Below, in pieces: positions 39,501 through 49,348 of a DNA stretch of 64,000 nucleotides. The stretch lies in assembly GCF_013170845.1 (NCBI RefSeq), contig NZ_CP033367.1:1054001-1118000 (forward strand), written 5' to 3'. The notes beneath the pieces were generated by a model, which was not told where the DNA came from, ran no database searches, and saw nothing but the letters and a program-made list of their open reading frames with translations. Position numbers and translations under genes: made by a program. Within the stretch, counting starts at the first letter, position 1; every line of letters begins with the position of its first letter. Source of the DNA: Mesorhizobium loti R88b. Lineage in GTDB: Bacteria; Pseudomonadota; Alphaproteobacteria; Rhizobiales; Rhizobiaceae.

Positions 39501-42500
39501 GGCACGGGCGTCAGCATCACCGGCGGCACCACCGGCATCCTGACCTTCGACACGGCAAGCTCGATCGCCAACACGACCGGCGTGGCGTTCAACATCGATT
39601 CCTCGACGCCGAACCTCACCTATAACGGCACGATCAACCAGACCAGCGCTGCCAGCGCGGTCAAGATCAACGCCATGACTGGCGGCTTCGCCACCTTCGG
39701 CGGCAAGATCACCGCCAGTACGGGTGCGGCCAATGCGATCGACCTGACCAACGATACTTCCACGGCGATCGCCTTCAATGGCGGCCTGATTATCAACACG
39801 ACCTCCGGCATCGGACTGAATGCCACCAACGTCAGCACGCTGGGTATATCGTCGGCCGCAACCAACACGATCACCACCACGACCGGCCAGGCAATCAATA
39901 TCGTCGGGATGGATGTCGCCTCTGGTGGAATCTCATTCGACAGCATCACCACGGGAGTTGTCACGGCTCAGAATGCGCTGAACCTTGACACGATGGGCGG
40001 TGGGGCTGTCTCCCTGGGAGCCGTTACGATCGGCGGAGCGGTGGGTGATGCTATCCGCGCCACGAGTGCTGTGAATCACTTCACATTCGATTCGATCAAG
40101 ATCGATGGCGCCGGCGGCGATGGCGTCAATCTCATTGGCGCCAGTATCGGCACGGTGGATATCGGTACCGTCGATATTGATGGCGTGGCGGGCAACGGTA
40201 TCGAGATTCAGAACGGCGTCGATCACAATGTGACCATTGGCGGTGGCACTATCGGCGCAACCACTCCTGCCGGCGGCGCGGCTATACGCATCGAAGGGCA
40301 ACAGGCATCGAGCACGATTACGCTCACCAATCTGGCGATCACAGCCGGCAGCGGTGGAGGCCTGGCCATCTCCGACTCCGCCGGCGCGATCCAAATGGTC
40401 GGCGGCACTATAAATAATTCCGGCACCGGAAATGGCATCGTCGTTTCCGGCGGCAGCGCCGCGATCACGGTCTCGGCTCCCATCTCCAGTTCGGCGACCG
40501 GGCTCGGCACGGCGGTCAAGGTCGACGGCATCACCGGCGGCACGGTGGCTTTCTCCGGCAATGTCACCTCGACTGGCACCGGCAATCTGTTCGCTATCGG
40601 CACAACCACGGCGCCGACCGGCGGTACGATCAGCTTCACCGGCTCGGCACTGACGGCCAGCGGTGGCGGCGGCGCCGTGATCGGCTCCCTTGGCGCCGGC
40701 GCGATCTTCAACGCGACCGCGCCTTTGTCGATCACCAACGCGACCGGAAACGGGCTGTCTATCTCGAACGTTGCTGGAAGCGCCACCTTTGGCGCGGTGA
40801 CCGTGTCGGGCGCCGGGGGCAACGGCATCGACATCGCTGGCAATGCCGGTTCGGTCACGTTCACCGGCACGACCAATGTGACGCTGGGCTCGACGGCCAA
40901 CACAGCCGGTATCAATTTCAGCGGCACCAATGCCGACGTCAGCTTCGGCACGACCAATGTGACGATGGGCGCCGGCGGTACTCAGACCGGTATCGACTTC
41001 AGCGGCTCCGCCACGACGGCTGATTTCGGCCTGACCACCATCACCGGCACCGGCGACCTCACCTCGCGCGGCATCGACCTGTCGTCGACGACAGGCAACA
41101 AGACCATTACCTTCCTGCGCGGCTCCAGCATTTCCAATATCGGCATCGGTGTCGACCTGTCGTCCGGCCTCTCCACGGCGACCTCGGCCAACGCCAATTT
41201 CACCTTCGGCGACGGCACGTCCGTCGATGGGCTGCAGTCGTCCATCAGCGCTGCGGCCGGCGGCTTCACCGTCAACACGATCGGGCTCGATCCGGCGCTC
41301 GGCAACTACAATTTCAACGACGTGTTCTTCACCGGCAACGCGAATCTGGCGCTGGCGGCCGTCGGGACGATCATGATCTCGCAAAATGGCGGCGTCATCA
41401 CCACCGGCACGAACGGACTCACCGCCGACGTCGCCACGGTCACGGCAGCCCAGGCCGACGCCATGGTCGGCACGCAGAGCTTCGCCTTCGTCGGCACGGT
41501 CGACCTCAGCGGCACGCCGTTCACGCTCGATGCGGGACAGTCGATCATCGGTTTCGGCAACGGCGCCTCCCTCACCACGGCGGGCACCATCCAGCCAGTC
41601 AACGTCCAGGGCAATCTCGGCGCGACGGGCGCCACCGTCTCCGGCGACGAAGGCGTGGTCAAGAGCACGGGCAGCGATACGCTGCATCTGATCGGCGGCA
41701 ATACCGTCAAGGACACGGCTTTCGACTTCACCGGCGGCAGCGGCTCGGTCTTCCTCATCGACTCAAGCGCGGCGGCCTTCGACAACACGGGCGGCGTCGT
41801 CATCAATGGCGTCACGGTCAGCAATGTCGCCGTGGGCCAGACAGCGTTCAAGGTCGACGGCGCTACCGGCACTATCGGCAATGTGTCGATCACCAACAAC
41901 AACATCAACGTAGCCGGCACGCTGCTCGACGCCAATGGCGGCGGCGGCAACATCACGGTCACGCGCGGCAACCTGCCCAACAGCGGGCCGGCCGGCACGC
42001 TGACCGGCGGCGGCATCTCGATCGCCAACCATACCGGCGGCACGGTCAAGTTCACCGATGACGTGACGATCGGCGGCGCCGGTGTCACGCTCACCAACAA
42101 CACCGGTTCGACGATCACCTTCGCCGATCTGGATGTTTCGACGTCGGGCGCGACGGCGTTCACCGCCACGGGTGGCGGCGCGATCAATGTCACGACCGGC
42201 ACGGTGGCCAACTCGAACGGCCAGGCGGTGGCACTGGACGGCATCACGGCCAACATCAACTTCGCCTCGACGAGCGCGACCTTCAGCGCTGGCAGCGGCG
42301 TCGATCTGCAGAACCTCAGCGGCACGGTCGCCCTTGGCACCGGCACGCTGACCAACACCGGTGCGGGCACGGCCTTCAATGTCGGCTCGGCGACCAACGC
42401 CAGCGGCGGCAATGCTGATATCTCCTATGGCGGCACGATCGCCAGCAACGGCACGGGCGCCGCGGTTTCGATCCAGGAACTCACCGGCGGCTCGGTGACG

Positions 42501-45500
42501 CTGTCGGGCAATCTGACGGACGGCCTTGCGGACGCCGGCGGCAATATCATCGTTACCGGCATCGACAATGGCACGGCGGCGACCGTCACCTTCTCCGGCT
42601 CGACCAAGCAGATCGACTCGGGCGCCATCGACGGCGTCAGCCTCGGCATCACGGGCAATTACCCCCTTGGCGTGCCGACCCTCAATACAAATGGCACGGT
42701 CAACTTCAGCAATGGCGGCCTCGCCATAAAGACGACGACCGGGACAGGCTTTGTCGCGGCGTTTGGCGGCACCGTCAGCGTATCAGGCACTGGCCCCGTT
42801 ACTGGAAACACGATCGACTCCGGCAGCAATGGGTTGGTCATAGGCTTCGCCGATGTCGGCAGCGCCGGCGTCACCTTCGACAACATCAAGGCTGTCTCCA
42901 CAGCTGGTGTCGGGGCTGGCGTGCTGCTCGAGGGCGTCGTGCTCGGCGGCGATGTCAACATTGGCGGCCTGAAGGATACTGGCTACATCGGCGCCTCACT
43001 GTCCGGCCTGAGCGGCACCGGTGTGGTCAATTTCACCGGCACGATCGATCTCGACACCAGCTACGAAGGGTTCGAGATCGTTGGCCCCCAGATCACCACC
43101 GTAAACATCGCCAATGTCGCCGGATCCACCCTGACCATCGATGGCAGCCAGATCGGCATCACACAGACCTCGCAGGGCGGGACCGTCAATGTCGGCGTCA
43201 ACGGCAGCGCCAGCATCACCAACACCACCGTCGCGGCCCTCAGCCTCGGCGGCGGCAATGACCTGGCCTTTACCACGCTGACCTACAACGGCTCGATCAC
43301 GATCGGTGCGGGCTCGGTGATAAGCGCCAGCGGCGACGGAACCCGTCTGAACATGAGCGGTTCCGTCGTTTCCACCACGTCGTCGACGGCCTTCGACTTC
43401 TTTGGCCATGCCGACGGCATATACGATATTTCGAGTACCATCGATCACAGCGGTGGCACAGGTGTCTCTATCGGCGGCTCGGCCAACGGCACGGTCACCT
43501 TCTCCGGTACATCGAAGATATTCAACACCGGCGCCAACGATGCCATCGTCAAGGCGCCGGCGTACGTGCCGGATCCGCAGACCAAGGGCACGCTCAACTT
43601 CACCAATGGCGGCCTCGTCATCACCACCACCAGCGGCGCCGGCTTCACCGCCAGCACCTTCGGTCCGGGAACGGTCAGCGTCACCGGCGACGGCAACACC
43701 ATCACCACCGGCACGGGCACCGCGCTGAAGCTGGGCGACGCGACAGCGGTCCTGGCGGGGGCGACTGGCGCGACGGTCGGCGTGGATGGCATCAAGTTCG
43801 ATACGATTTCGACCAATGGCGCTGCGACCGGCATCTCGCTCAATGATGTCAGCGGCGGCGCCCTCGATCTCGGCGCGGTCAACCTGGAAGGCATCACCTC
43901 GCGCGGCGTCGATGTTTCCGGCACGCTCGGCTCGGCGGTGGACTTCACAAGCCTCAAGGTCGGGCTCAATGCGGCGAACGCGGTCGGTCTAGACCTCAAT
44001 GGCGCCGCTCTTGGCACGAGCAACATCACGGCGGGCGATTTCGACGTCGATGGCGGCAGCTTCGCCGGCACCATCGGCATCGACATGGCCGGCACGACGG
44101 GCACCGGCACGATCCAGCTCGGCGACACCGTCAACAACAATTCGGGCGGCCAGACTTCGACCATTGCCAATGTCGGCTATGGCGTCCAGTTCTCCAGCGC
44201 CACCAACGCCAAGCTGGTGTTCGGCGACGGTCAAGGCCCTGCCGAATCGTCGATCGCGACCACTGGCGGCCAGGTCATCCACGCCACCGATAGTTTGCCG
44301 ACCAATGGCGACTACAATTTCAACGACGTCACTTTCAGCGGCGATACCGCGAACCTGTCGTCGATCAGCGTCTACTACGTCGATCGGGACGGCAACATTT
44401 CGGGAACCGGCGACGGCAGCCTCGCCAACCCGGGCAGCCTCGCACAGGCCCAGGCCTCGACGGCCAACGTCGTCGTTTTGATCGACAAGAACACCGGCGG
44501 CACGCAGGAAACGCTCGACCTGAGCGGAGGTACGTTCAGCGTCGATGACGGTCAGGTGCTGCTCGCCTTCAAGAGCGGCGACGCGGCCGTCGATGTTTCG
44601 CAACTCGGTGTCGACACCAGCGGCGGCGCCTCGGCGGCGTTCCACTTCACCACGGTGCAGAATTCGCCGATCATCTCGGCGCCTGGCGGTATCGACACGC
44701 TGCGACCTGTTCTGCAAAGCAACACCGCCGGCTCGGTGGTCAACTTCGCGACATCAGGCACCGGCCTCGTCACCGGCGGCATCCAGAACCTCATCATCCG
44801 CAACACAGGCAGCGGCACCGGCGTCGCCGTCACCGCCACGGCCGCCTCCAGTTTCTTCCTGAGAAACGACGACATCGCCGCCGGCGGCCGGGCGCTCGAC
44901 TTCTCCACCACCGGCGCACCGGCCAACACGCTTCTGCTTTCGATCGATGGCAACACGCTGCAATCGACCGGATCCGCCTTGGCGGCATCCTTCTCCGGCC
45001 AGAACATCAGTGCGACGGACAACTCGATCGCGATCAGGTCCTTTGCCGGCAATAAAGTGATCGGCGGCACCGGTGGCGGCATCGCCTTCAACAATGTCTG
45101 CTTCGATTCCGACGGCGCCGGCGGCACCGTCAGTGCCGGCTCGCTCGGCATCGGCACTCCCGGTGCGCGGGTCCAGGGCAACGGCCTCAGCTTCACCAAC
45201 ACCAGCGGCACCCTTGATCTGGGCACGCTCAGCCTCGCCAACAATGGCGGTACCGGTGTCATCGCCAACACCAAGACCACCACCTTCACGCTGAACACCA
45301 GCGCCGGCGTGGTCACCACCAGCAACGGCACGGCATTCGATCTCGATCCGCTGACCGTCAACATGACGTTCAGCAGCGTGACCGCCAACGGTGGCGCCAG
45401 TGGCATCATCTTCGACGGCGTTGCCGGCACCTTCACCGTCACCGGCGCGACGAGCATTACCAACACGACGGGCTTCGGCATCAGTGCGATCAACACCAAC

Positions 45501-48500
45501 ACCGGCACGTTCAATTTCAACACTGTGACGGTGAACAATGTCACCACCCCCAACACGGGCGGCGGCATCGGCTGGGCCAGCGGCACGCTGAACATCTCCG
45601 GCCTGGCCAACATCGACACCACGAGCGGCGCCGGGCTTTCGCAAACCGGTGGCACGACCGGCTTCACCGGCGGCGTGACGATCGATACCACCAGCGGCGA
45701 CGGCATGCTCGTCATCAATGGCAGCGCGATCACCGTGACCGGCGCCACGAACACCGTGACGACGGCCACCGGACGCGTCGTGTCGATGCAGACCGCGACC
45801 ATCGGCGCCAGCGGCGTGACGTTCGGCACGCTCAAGGCGACCGGCACGGTTAGCGGTCCCGGTGTCCAGCTCTCCGGTGTCTCGGGCGGCATCTTCAACG
45901 GTGGCAATGTGTCCATTGCAGGCTCGAGCAACAACGCGATCACGGTGCAGAACGCCACCTCGTCCACCGTCAATTTTGCCAGCGCGACGATCAGCGGCGC
46001 CAATGTAAACGGCATCGATATCAATGGTGGCGTGACTGGCACCGTGACCTTCGGCACGGTGGCCATCGACAACACCGGCGCATCCGGTGTGCGCCTGCTG
46101 AACACGTCCGGCACGGTCAACATCAATGGCGGCTCGATCGGCGCGAGCAACGACCCGGCAGGCATCGGCGTGGAGGTTTCGGGCGGCGCCGCTACCTTGA
46201 ATGTGGCTGCTTCGCTCACCAAGACTAGCGCCGGCAAGATCGTCGACATCTCCGGCGTCACCGGCGGCACGGTCACGCTGTCCGGCGCGCTCACCGCCAA
46301 CACTGCCAGCGACAACGGCATTTTTGTCCACGCCAACACCGGTGGCACCTTCAATTTCAACGGCGCCATGACGCTTTCGACAGGTGTCAACACTGCGGTC
46401 AATCTGGCGACCAACGCCGGCGCCACCATCAATTTCGCCGGCGGTATGGCGATCACCACCACCTCCGGCCTCGGCTTTGGCGCTACGGGCGGCGGCACGA
46501 TCAACGTCACCGGCACCAACACGATCAACACGTCCAGTGGCCAGTTCCTGGTCTGGAACGGCATGACCGTCGGCGCCAGTGGCGCCACCTTCAGCACGAT
46601 GACGGCCATTAACACGATTACCGGCGGCGATGCGGTCAATCTGACCAATGTCGGCGGCGGCGTCTTCAATGGCGGCACGCTCAGCGCCGTGACCGGTACC
46701 AACTCCAACGGCATCTTCCTCAACGGCACCGGCGCAACGGTGAACTTCGCCAAGGTGACCATCAAGGATCAGGCGGGCTCGGCAAGCGGCGGCGGCATCA
46801 GGATCGACAACAACACCGGCGCGGTTACGGTCGGCGATAACACCAGTGCGATCGGCGGGGCCGGCGGGTTCGGCTCCGTCAAGGGTATCGGCATCGACAT
46901 CAATGGCGGCTCCGGCGACATCACCATCGCGGCGTCGGTGTCGAAAGGAAGCGCTGCCAACAACGTCGTTCAGATCACCGGACGCACCGCCGGAACGGTC
47001 ACGCTCAGCGGAACCCTGAGCACCAACGGCGACGTCAACAACGGCATCAACGTCAACACCAACACCGGCGGCACGATCATCTTCTCTGGCGCGGGCAGCA
47101 CGCTGACCAGCGTCACTAACACCGCCGTCAGTTTGGTCAACAACACTGGCGCGACCATCAACTTCACCGGCGGCGGCCTGGCCATCAACACCACCACCGC
47201 CACCGCCTTCAACGCCACCGGCGGCGGCACGGTCAACGTGACCGGCACCGGCAACACGATCGCGTCGACGACCGGCACCGCGCTCAACGTCATCAACACG
47301 GACATCGGCGCTTCGGGCCTGACGTTCCAGAGCATCTCGTCGAATGGCGCCGTTAACGGCATCGTGCTCAACAACACTGGCACCAGCGGCGGTGGGCTGA
47401 CTGTGACCGGCATCGGCACGACGGCGAGCTCCGGCGGCACGATTACGAACTCGACCGGCGACGGCGTAAGCCTGACCTCGACGCAGAACGTCAGTCTGAC
47501 CAACATGAACATCACCAACTCGCAAGGAAACGGCATCCTCGGCAACAGCGTCAAGGGTCTGGTACTGAACCGCGATACCGTGTCCGGCAATGGTAACTCG
47601 TCGGCCGGCAACGGCGAGGGCAACATCTACCTGTTCGAATTGACCGGAGACGCGACGCACCTGACGACGTTCAACAACCTGACGGTCAGCAACGCCTACG
47701 TCCACAACGTGTTCATCCAGAACACCGGCGGTACCTTGGCCGACCTGGTGGTGACCAACAGCACCTTCTCCAACAACGGCGCCTCGACGCATGCTGGCGA
47801 TCAGTTCCAGATCGACCTGACCACGGGCGGACTTGCCGGAACGCCGACCGCGACGGTTCACGCCACGCACAATACCTTCAGCGGCAATTTGGCCACACCG
47901 GCGACCTTCACAGCAACCGGCTTCGCCGGCTCGGTCGACGACGGCACCCTCAACGTCCACCTCGGCGACGGCACCGCTGGCGGCCTGAACACGTTCGATA
48001 CCAACGATTCGGGTATTACGCTGTCCTCCTCGAATGCCGGTTCGCTCAACTTCGACGTGAACGACAATCTCGTCACGCACAATCGCGCGGTCGGAATAGC
48101 CATCAATCACTTCGGCACCGGCAACGTGACGGGGTTCTTGCGCAACACGACCGTTGGTACGCAGGGCGATGTGCATTCGGGATCCGAGATCGGCAATGGC
48201 GTCGATATCCACGACGAGTCCACCAGCGGCACCGTGACGCTCAGCGTCACCAACAACATCGTACAAAGCGTTGGCGATGGTGCGGGAAGTGGGTTCGAAG
48301 GCATTGATGTCCAGATGGGCAACGGCGCCCAGAATTCGGCGACCACCATGAACATCACGCTCACGGGCAACACGATCCGCGACATTCTCGATGACCGCGG
48401 CCTGTTCATCAACAATTTCGATATCGCTGGGAGCAGTGTGATCAACGCGCTCGTGAGCGGAAACACGTTCACAAATGCAAATGCCGGCGGAGGCACCACA

Positions 48501-48683
48501 ACCGCACGCGTAGGCGGAGCGCCCGGCGGAACCGACAAGGTCAACGTCACGCAGGCCGATGCGAATGCTCTCGCCGCAGCGAATGGCCTCACTGCCGGTG
48601 CAGCGCCCGGAAACACGATGCGCGTCGACACCAATGTCGTGTTCAGTCACGCCGCGCCGGCATTGCCGCCGCCCACACCGTGA
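36591..48683 (+). CDS. Giant inverse-autotransporter-type surface protein, 4030 residues
   Basis: The product opens with a long signal peptide: a charged stretch of about 35 residues, then TALTALTLGLSGVVAHA and cleavage before DPDG. Residues about 55-330 form amphipathic strands matching the intimin-type outer-membrane barrel (QIRAIIGADNNGGNAALEG, GLGIRRIVNPDLMLGGYAY, WGIEGEVGAKVPINLP). The remainder is a Thr/Asn/Gly/Ser-rich chain of short repeated strands (ITNTTG, TTSGAGF, GTGTAL types), like a parallel beta-helix. Four larger modules open near residues 352, 795, 1574 and 2574 with patterns such as YYVDRDGNISGTGDGSLANP. I see no C-terminal barrel, LysM domain or Ig-like repeats, and just one cysteine (about 2837). 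The start could instead be ATG 36627. Surface adhesion is inferred. Confidence 0.88.
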   Translation: MGTTEKSRQVGEMAARGEGFHVRAGFRRSQIARQLWKTTALTALTLGLSGVVAHADPDGLWQPQIRAIIGADNNGGNAALEGFIPIKQTAESVLFLDVRAKHDFKDASGQDIGLGIRRIVNPDLMLGGYAYINVENYNSTQFTAGTLGVEAITPNFDAHVNVFIPIKGDSTDHSVSSSLSMVSNQLIEQISVLDHRDYAAWGIEGEVGAKVPINLPDKHSLRLDIGGYHFEDPHGDDGSVTGAKAGFEYTIGDVFGSGTELVLAGEVRDDNRDHTQFAGSVRLNIPFNPGHGSDTTGAISDAEPVYPVSEGLRKRVNERVRGDIGVRVQSQDLTGGSTTRVAINAATNAAFGKFYYADGVGAGTGTLAAPTTLDSAVAQAGTGGFVVALGGNGNLTTAGVTLANGQTVIGGGESVTAKLFGGGTATFNLGGSDGTIQGTNVANNVITLGNGNTLNGITITGGADGIFGNNVTGTTLTNVTVTGAGANGAEFTGNSTNVSASGFTATGNGLDGLHIQDNGTYNFTGTTLLQSNLDDGLDVTGQGTYTFATLNAQDNHDAGITVKGTSVAGSFTTTGGQVSGNQALGDDGVSVFIDPITAHVVLDSITQTGGTSGVALDHVSGSFTVNGATTISNTTGPAIAISDSPATIRFGDINITNPGTDGISFSGVNAAVVAGNIVISGLGVGTGLDFSGSQTNFTAQSLHVTGTNSAGSIGIDLVDTTGDATIIITDGGVISDVGTGVRLGISGSLAHSANAEFTFGGGSISGTASLDARGLNQTLGHYAFGSTTFSVPQLFDTQNVIFVGATATGLMDGSSLSDLASVTTADANTNADAIFVLVNNPTNTAIDASGGFSLSTGQTLASFGNGRSFSLGGVPINVTGDNVAHDEVVSDPTGGAATLTNSGAGAVVTAASGNSLQDFNISGGSAAGISASGVTGLTVQGVTVGGVATGLSLNNFTGPGTFTNFDVTSAGTGVSITGGTTGILTFDTASSIANTTGVAFNIDSSTPNLTYNGTINQTSAASAVKINAMTGGFATFGGKITASTGAANAIDLTNDTSTAIAFNGGLIINTTSGIGLNATNVSTLGISSAATNTITTTTGQAINIVGMDVASGGISFDSITTGVVTAQNALNLDTMGGGAVSLGAVTIGGAVGDAIRATSAVNHFTFDSIKIDGAGGDGVNLIGASIGTVDIGTVDIDGVAGNGIEIQNGVDHNVTIGGGTIGATTPAGGAAIRIEGQQASSTITLTNLAITAGSGGGLAISDSAGAIQMVGGTINNSGTGNGIVVSGGSAAITVSAPISSSATGLGTAVKVDGITGGTVAFSGNVTSTGTGNLFAIGTTTAPTGGTISFTGSALTASGGGGAVIGSLGAGAIFNATAPLSITNATGNGLSISNVAGSATFGAVTVSGAGGNGIDIAGNAGSVTFTGTTNVTLGSTANTAGINFSGTNADVSFGTTNVTMGAGGTQTGIDFSGSATTADFGLTTITGTGDLTSRGIDLSSTTGNKTITFLRGSSISNIGIGVDLSSGLSTATSANANFTFGDGTSVDGLQSSISAAAGGFTVNTIGLDPALGNYNFNDVFFTGNANLALAAVGTIMISQNGGVITTGTNGLTADVATVTAAQADAMVGTQSFAFVGTVDLSGTPFTLDAGQSIIGFGNGASLTTAGTIQPVNVQGNLGATGATVSGDEGVVKSTGSDTLHLIGGNTVKDTAFDFTGGSGSVFLIDSSAAAFDNTGGVVINGVTVSNVAVGQTAFKVDGATGTIGNVSITNNNINVAGTLLDANGGGGNITVTRGNLPNSGPAGTLTGGGISIANHTGGTVKFTDDVTIGGAGVTLTNNTGSTITFADLDVSTSGATAFTATGGGAINVTTGTVANSNGQAVALDGITANINFASTSATFSAGSGVDLQNLSGTVALGTGTLTNTGAGTAFNVGSATNASGGNADISYGGTIASNGTGAAVSIQELTGGSVTLSGNLTDGLADAGGNIIVTGIDNGTAATVTFSGSTKQIDSGAIDGVSLGITGNYPLGVPTLNTNGTVNFSNGGLAIKTTTGTGFVAAFGGTVSVSGTGPVTGNTIDSGSNGLVIGFADVGSAGVTFDNIKAVSTAGVGAGVLLEGVVLGGDVNIGGLKDTGYIGASLSGLSGTGVVNFTGTIDLDTSYEGFEIVGPQITTVNIANVAGSTLTIDGSQIGITQTSQGGTVNVGVNGSASITNTTVAALSLGGGNDLAFTTLTYNGSITIGAGSVISASGDGTRLNMSGSVVSTTSSTAFDFFGHADGIYDISSTIDHSGGTGVSIGGSANGTVTFSGTSKIFNTGANDAIVKAPAYVPDPQTKGTLNFTNGGLVITTTSGAGFTASTFGPGTVSVTGDGNTITTGTGTALKLGDATAVLAGATGATVGVDGIKFDTISTNGAATGISLNDVSGGALDLGAVNLEGITSRGVDVSGTLGSAVDFTSLKVGLNAANAVGLDLNGAALGTSNITAGDFDVDGGSFAGTIGIDMAGTTGTGTIQLGDTVNNNSGGQTSTIANVGYGVQFSSATNAKLVFGDGQGPAESSIATTGGQVIHATDSLPTNGDYNFNDVTFSGDTANLSSISVYYVDRDGNISGTGDGSLANPGSLAQAQASTANVVVLIDKNTGGTQETLDLSGGTFSVDDGQVLLAFKSGDAAVDVSQLGVDTSGGASAAFHFTTVQNSPIISAPGGIDTLRPVLQSNTAGSVVNFATSGTGLVTGGIQNLIIRNTGSGTGVAVTATAASSFFLRNDDIAAGGRALDFSTTGAPANTLLLSIDGNTLQSTGSALAASFSGQNISATDNSIAIRSFAGNKVIGGTGGGIAFNNVCFDSDGAGGTVSAGSLGIGTPGARVQGNGLSFTNTSGTLDLGTLSLANNGGTGVIANTKTTTFTLNTSAGVVTTSNGTAFDLDPLTVNMTFSSVTANGGASGIIFDGVAGTFTVTGATSITNTTGFGISAINTNTGTFNFNTVTVNNVTTPNTGGGIGWASGTLNISGLANIDTTSGAGLSQTGGTTGFTGGVTIDTTSGDGMLVINGSAITVTGATNTVTTATGRVVSMQTATIGASGVTFGTLKATGTVSGPGVQLSGVSGGIFNGGNVSIAGSSNNAITVQNATSSTVNFASATISGANVNGIDINGGVTGTVTFGTVAIDNTGASGVRLLNTSGTVNINGGSIGASNDPAGIGVEVSGGAATLNVAASLTKTSAGKIVDISGVTGGTVTLSGALTANTASDNGIFVHANTGGTFNFNGAMTLSTGVNTAVNLATNAGATINFAGGMAITTTSGLGFGATGGGTINVTGTNTINTSSGQFLVWNGMTVGASGATFSTMTAINTITGGDAVNLTNVGGGVFNGGTLSAVTGTNSNGIFLNGTGATVNFAKVTIKDQAGSASGGGIRIDNNTGAVTVGDNTSAIGGAGGFGSVKGIGIDINGGSGDITIAASVSKGSAANNVVQITGRTAGTVTLSGTLSTNGDVNNGINVNTNTGGTIIFSGAGSTLTSVTNTAVSLVNNTGATINFTGGGLAINTTTATAFNATGGGTVNVTGTGNTIASTTGTALNVINTDIGASGLTFQSISSNGAVNGIVLNNTGTSGGGLTVTGIGTTASSGGTITNSTGDGVSLTSTQNVSLTNMNITNSQGNGILGNSVKGLVLNRDTVSGNGNSSAGNGEGNIYLFELTGDATHLTTFNNLTVSNAYVHNVFIQNTGGTLADLVVTNSTFSNNGASTHAGDQFQIDLTTGGLAGTPTATVHATHNTFSGNLATPATFTATGFAGSVDDGTLNVHLGDGTAGGLNTFDTNDSGITLSSSNAGSLNFDVNDNLVTHNRAVGIAINHFGTGNVTGFLRNTTVGTQGDVHSGSEIGNGVDIHDESTSGTVTLSVTNNIVQSVGDGAGSGFEGIDVQMGNGAQNSATTMNITLTGNTIRDILDDRGLFINNFDIAGSSVINALVSGNTFTNANAGGGTTTARVGGAPGGTDKVNVTQADANALAAANGLTAGAAPGNTMRVDTNVVFSHAAPALPPPTP

Positions 48684-48830
48684 TGATCGCTGGCAGACTG
48701 AGGTCGCGGTAGTGCTCTGTTAACCAATGCGCGCGCTGGACTGGTATTAATTTTCGCTCTGCTGTTAAATACTTGTCGACGTCAACAGTGAAACTGGCTA
48801 GGTTACGCTACGGCAGTTGAGGGGACCAAG
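48684..48830. other. 147-bp gap between giant gene and tail-collar genes
   Basis: It is AT-richer than its surroundings. I see no gene, terminator or clear promoter. GAGGGG at its end is the ribosome binding site for the first tail-collar gene. Whether the genes share a transcript with the giant gene is open. Confidence 0.5.
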
Positions 48831-49337
48831 ATGGGCACGCCTTATATAGGTGAACTCAAAGTTATTTCTTGGAATTTTGCGCCAAAGGGCTGGGCGCTCT
48901 GCAACGGGCAGCTATTGCCGATAAATCAAAATCAACCTTTATTTTCGCTCCTTGGTACAATGTATGGCGGCGACGGTAGGGTTAACTTTGCTCTGCCGGA
49001 TCTTCGAAGCAGGGTTCCTGTATACTCGGGCGGTCCCATTGGAGCGGTCGTCGGCGGCAGAGGTGGAGAAGAGTTTCACACGCTCACGCAGGGCGAAATG
49101 CCGACCCACAACCATATGATCAATGCGTCGCAGACCCAAGGCGACAAGAACACCGCCTCCGGCAATGTGCTGGCGCGCGAGGTGGGTGTCCTCTACGCAG
49201 CCTATGCCAATCCGACGACGTTGAATCCTGGATCTATCTCCAGCGTTGGCGGCAGCAATCCGCACGAAAATCGTCAGCCTTTTTTGACGCTGAATATTGT
49301 CATCGCCCTGCAAGGCATTTTCCCGTCGCGGAACTAG
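48831..49337 (+). CDS. Tail-collar domain (MdpB-like) protein 1
   Basis: The 168-residue product carries the phage tail collar fold in the microcystin-dependent-protein (MdpB) style. It begins MGTPYIGELKVISWNFAPKG, then WALCNGQLLPINQNQPLFSL, LGTMYGGDGRVNFALPDLRS, and ends HENRQPFLTLNIVIALQGIF. These patterns are shared by proteins 2 and 3. It has no signal peptide. Such proteins occur in phage tails but also in bacterial chromosomes outside prophages. Nothing here shows which state applies beyond the lack of other phage genes. It heads a series of three tandem genes with 10-11 bp gaps. Confidence 0.85.
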   Translation: MGTPYIGELKVISWNFAPKGWALCNGQLLPINQNQPLFSLLGTMYGGDGRVNFALPDLRSRVPVYSGGPIGAVVGGRGGEEFHTLTQGEMPTHNHMINASQTQGDKNTASGNVLAREVGVLYAAYANPTTLNPGSISSVGGSNPHENRQPFLTLNIVIALQGIFPSRN

Positions 49338-49348
49338 AGGAAGCGGCA

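Noticed and set aside
44754..48650. A 1298-residue open frame on the minus strand, and other long antisense frames within 36522-48650
   Set aside because: They lie opposite the giant repeat gene, are rich in the complement of its Thr/Asn/Gly codons, and have no domain, start signal or family pattern. They arise from low stop-codon frequency in GC-rich repeats.
36591..48683. CRISPR or tandem DNA repeat array
   Set aside because: Repetition is at the protein level and imperfect; there are no regular repeats and spacers of CRISPR type.
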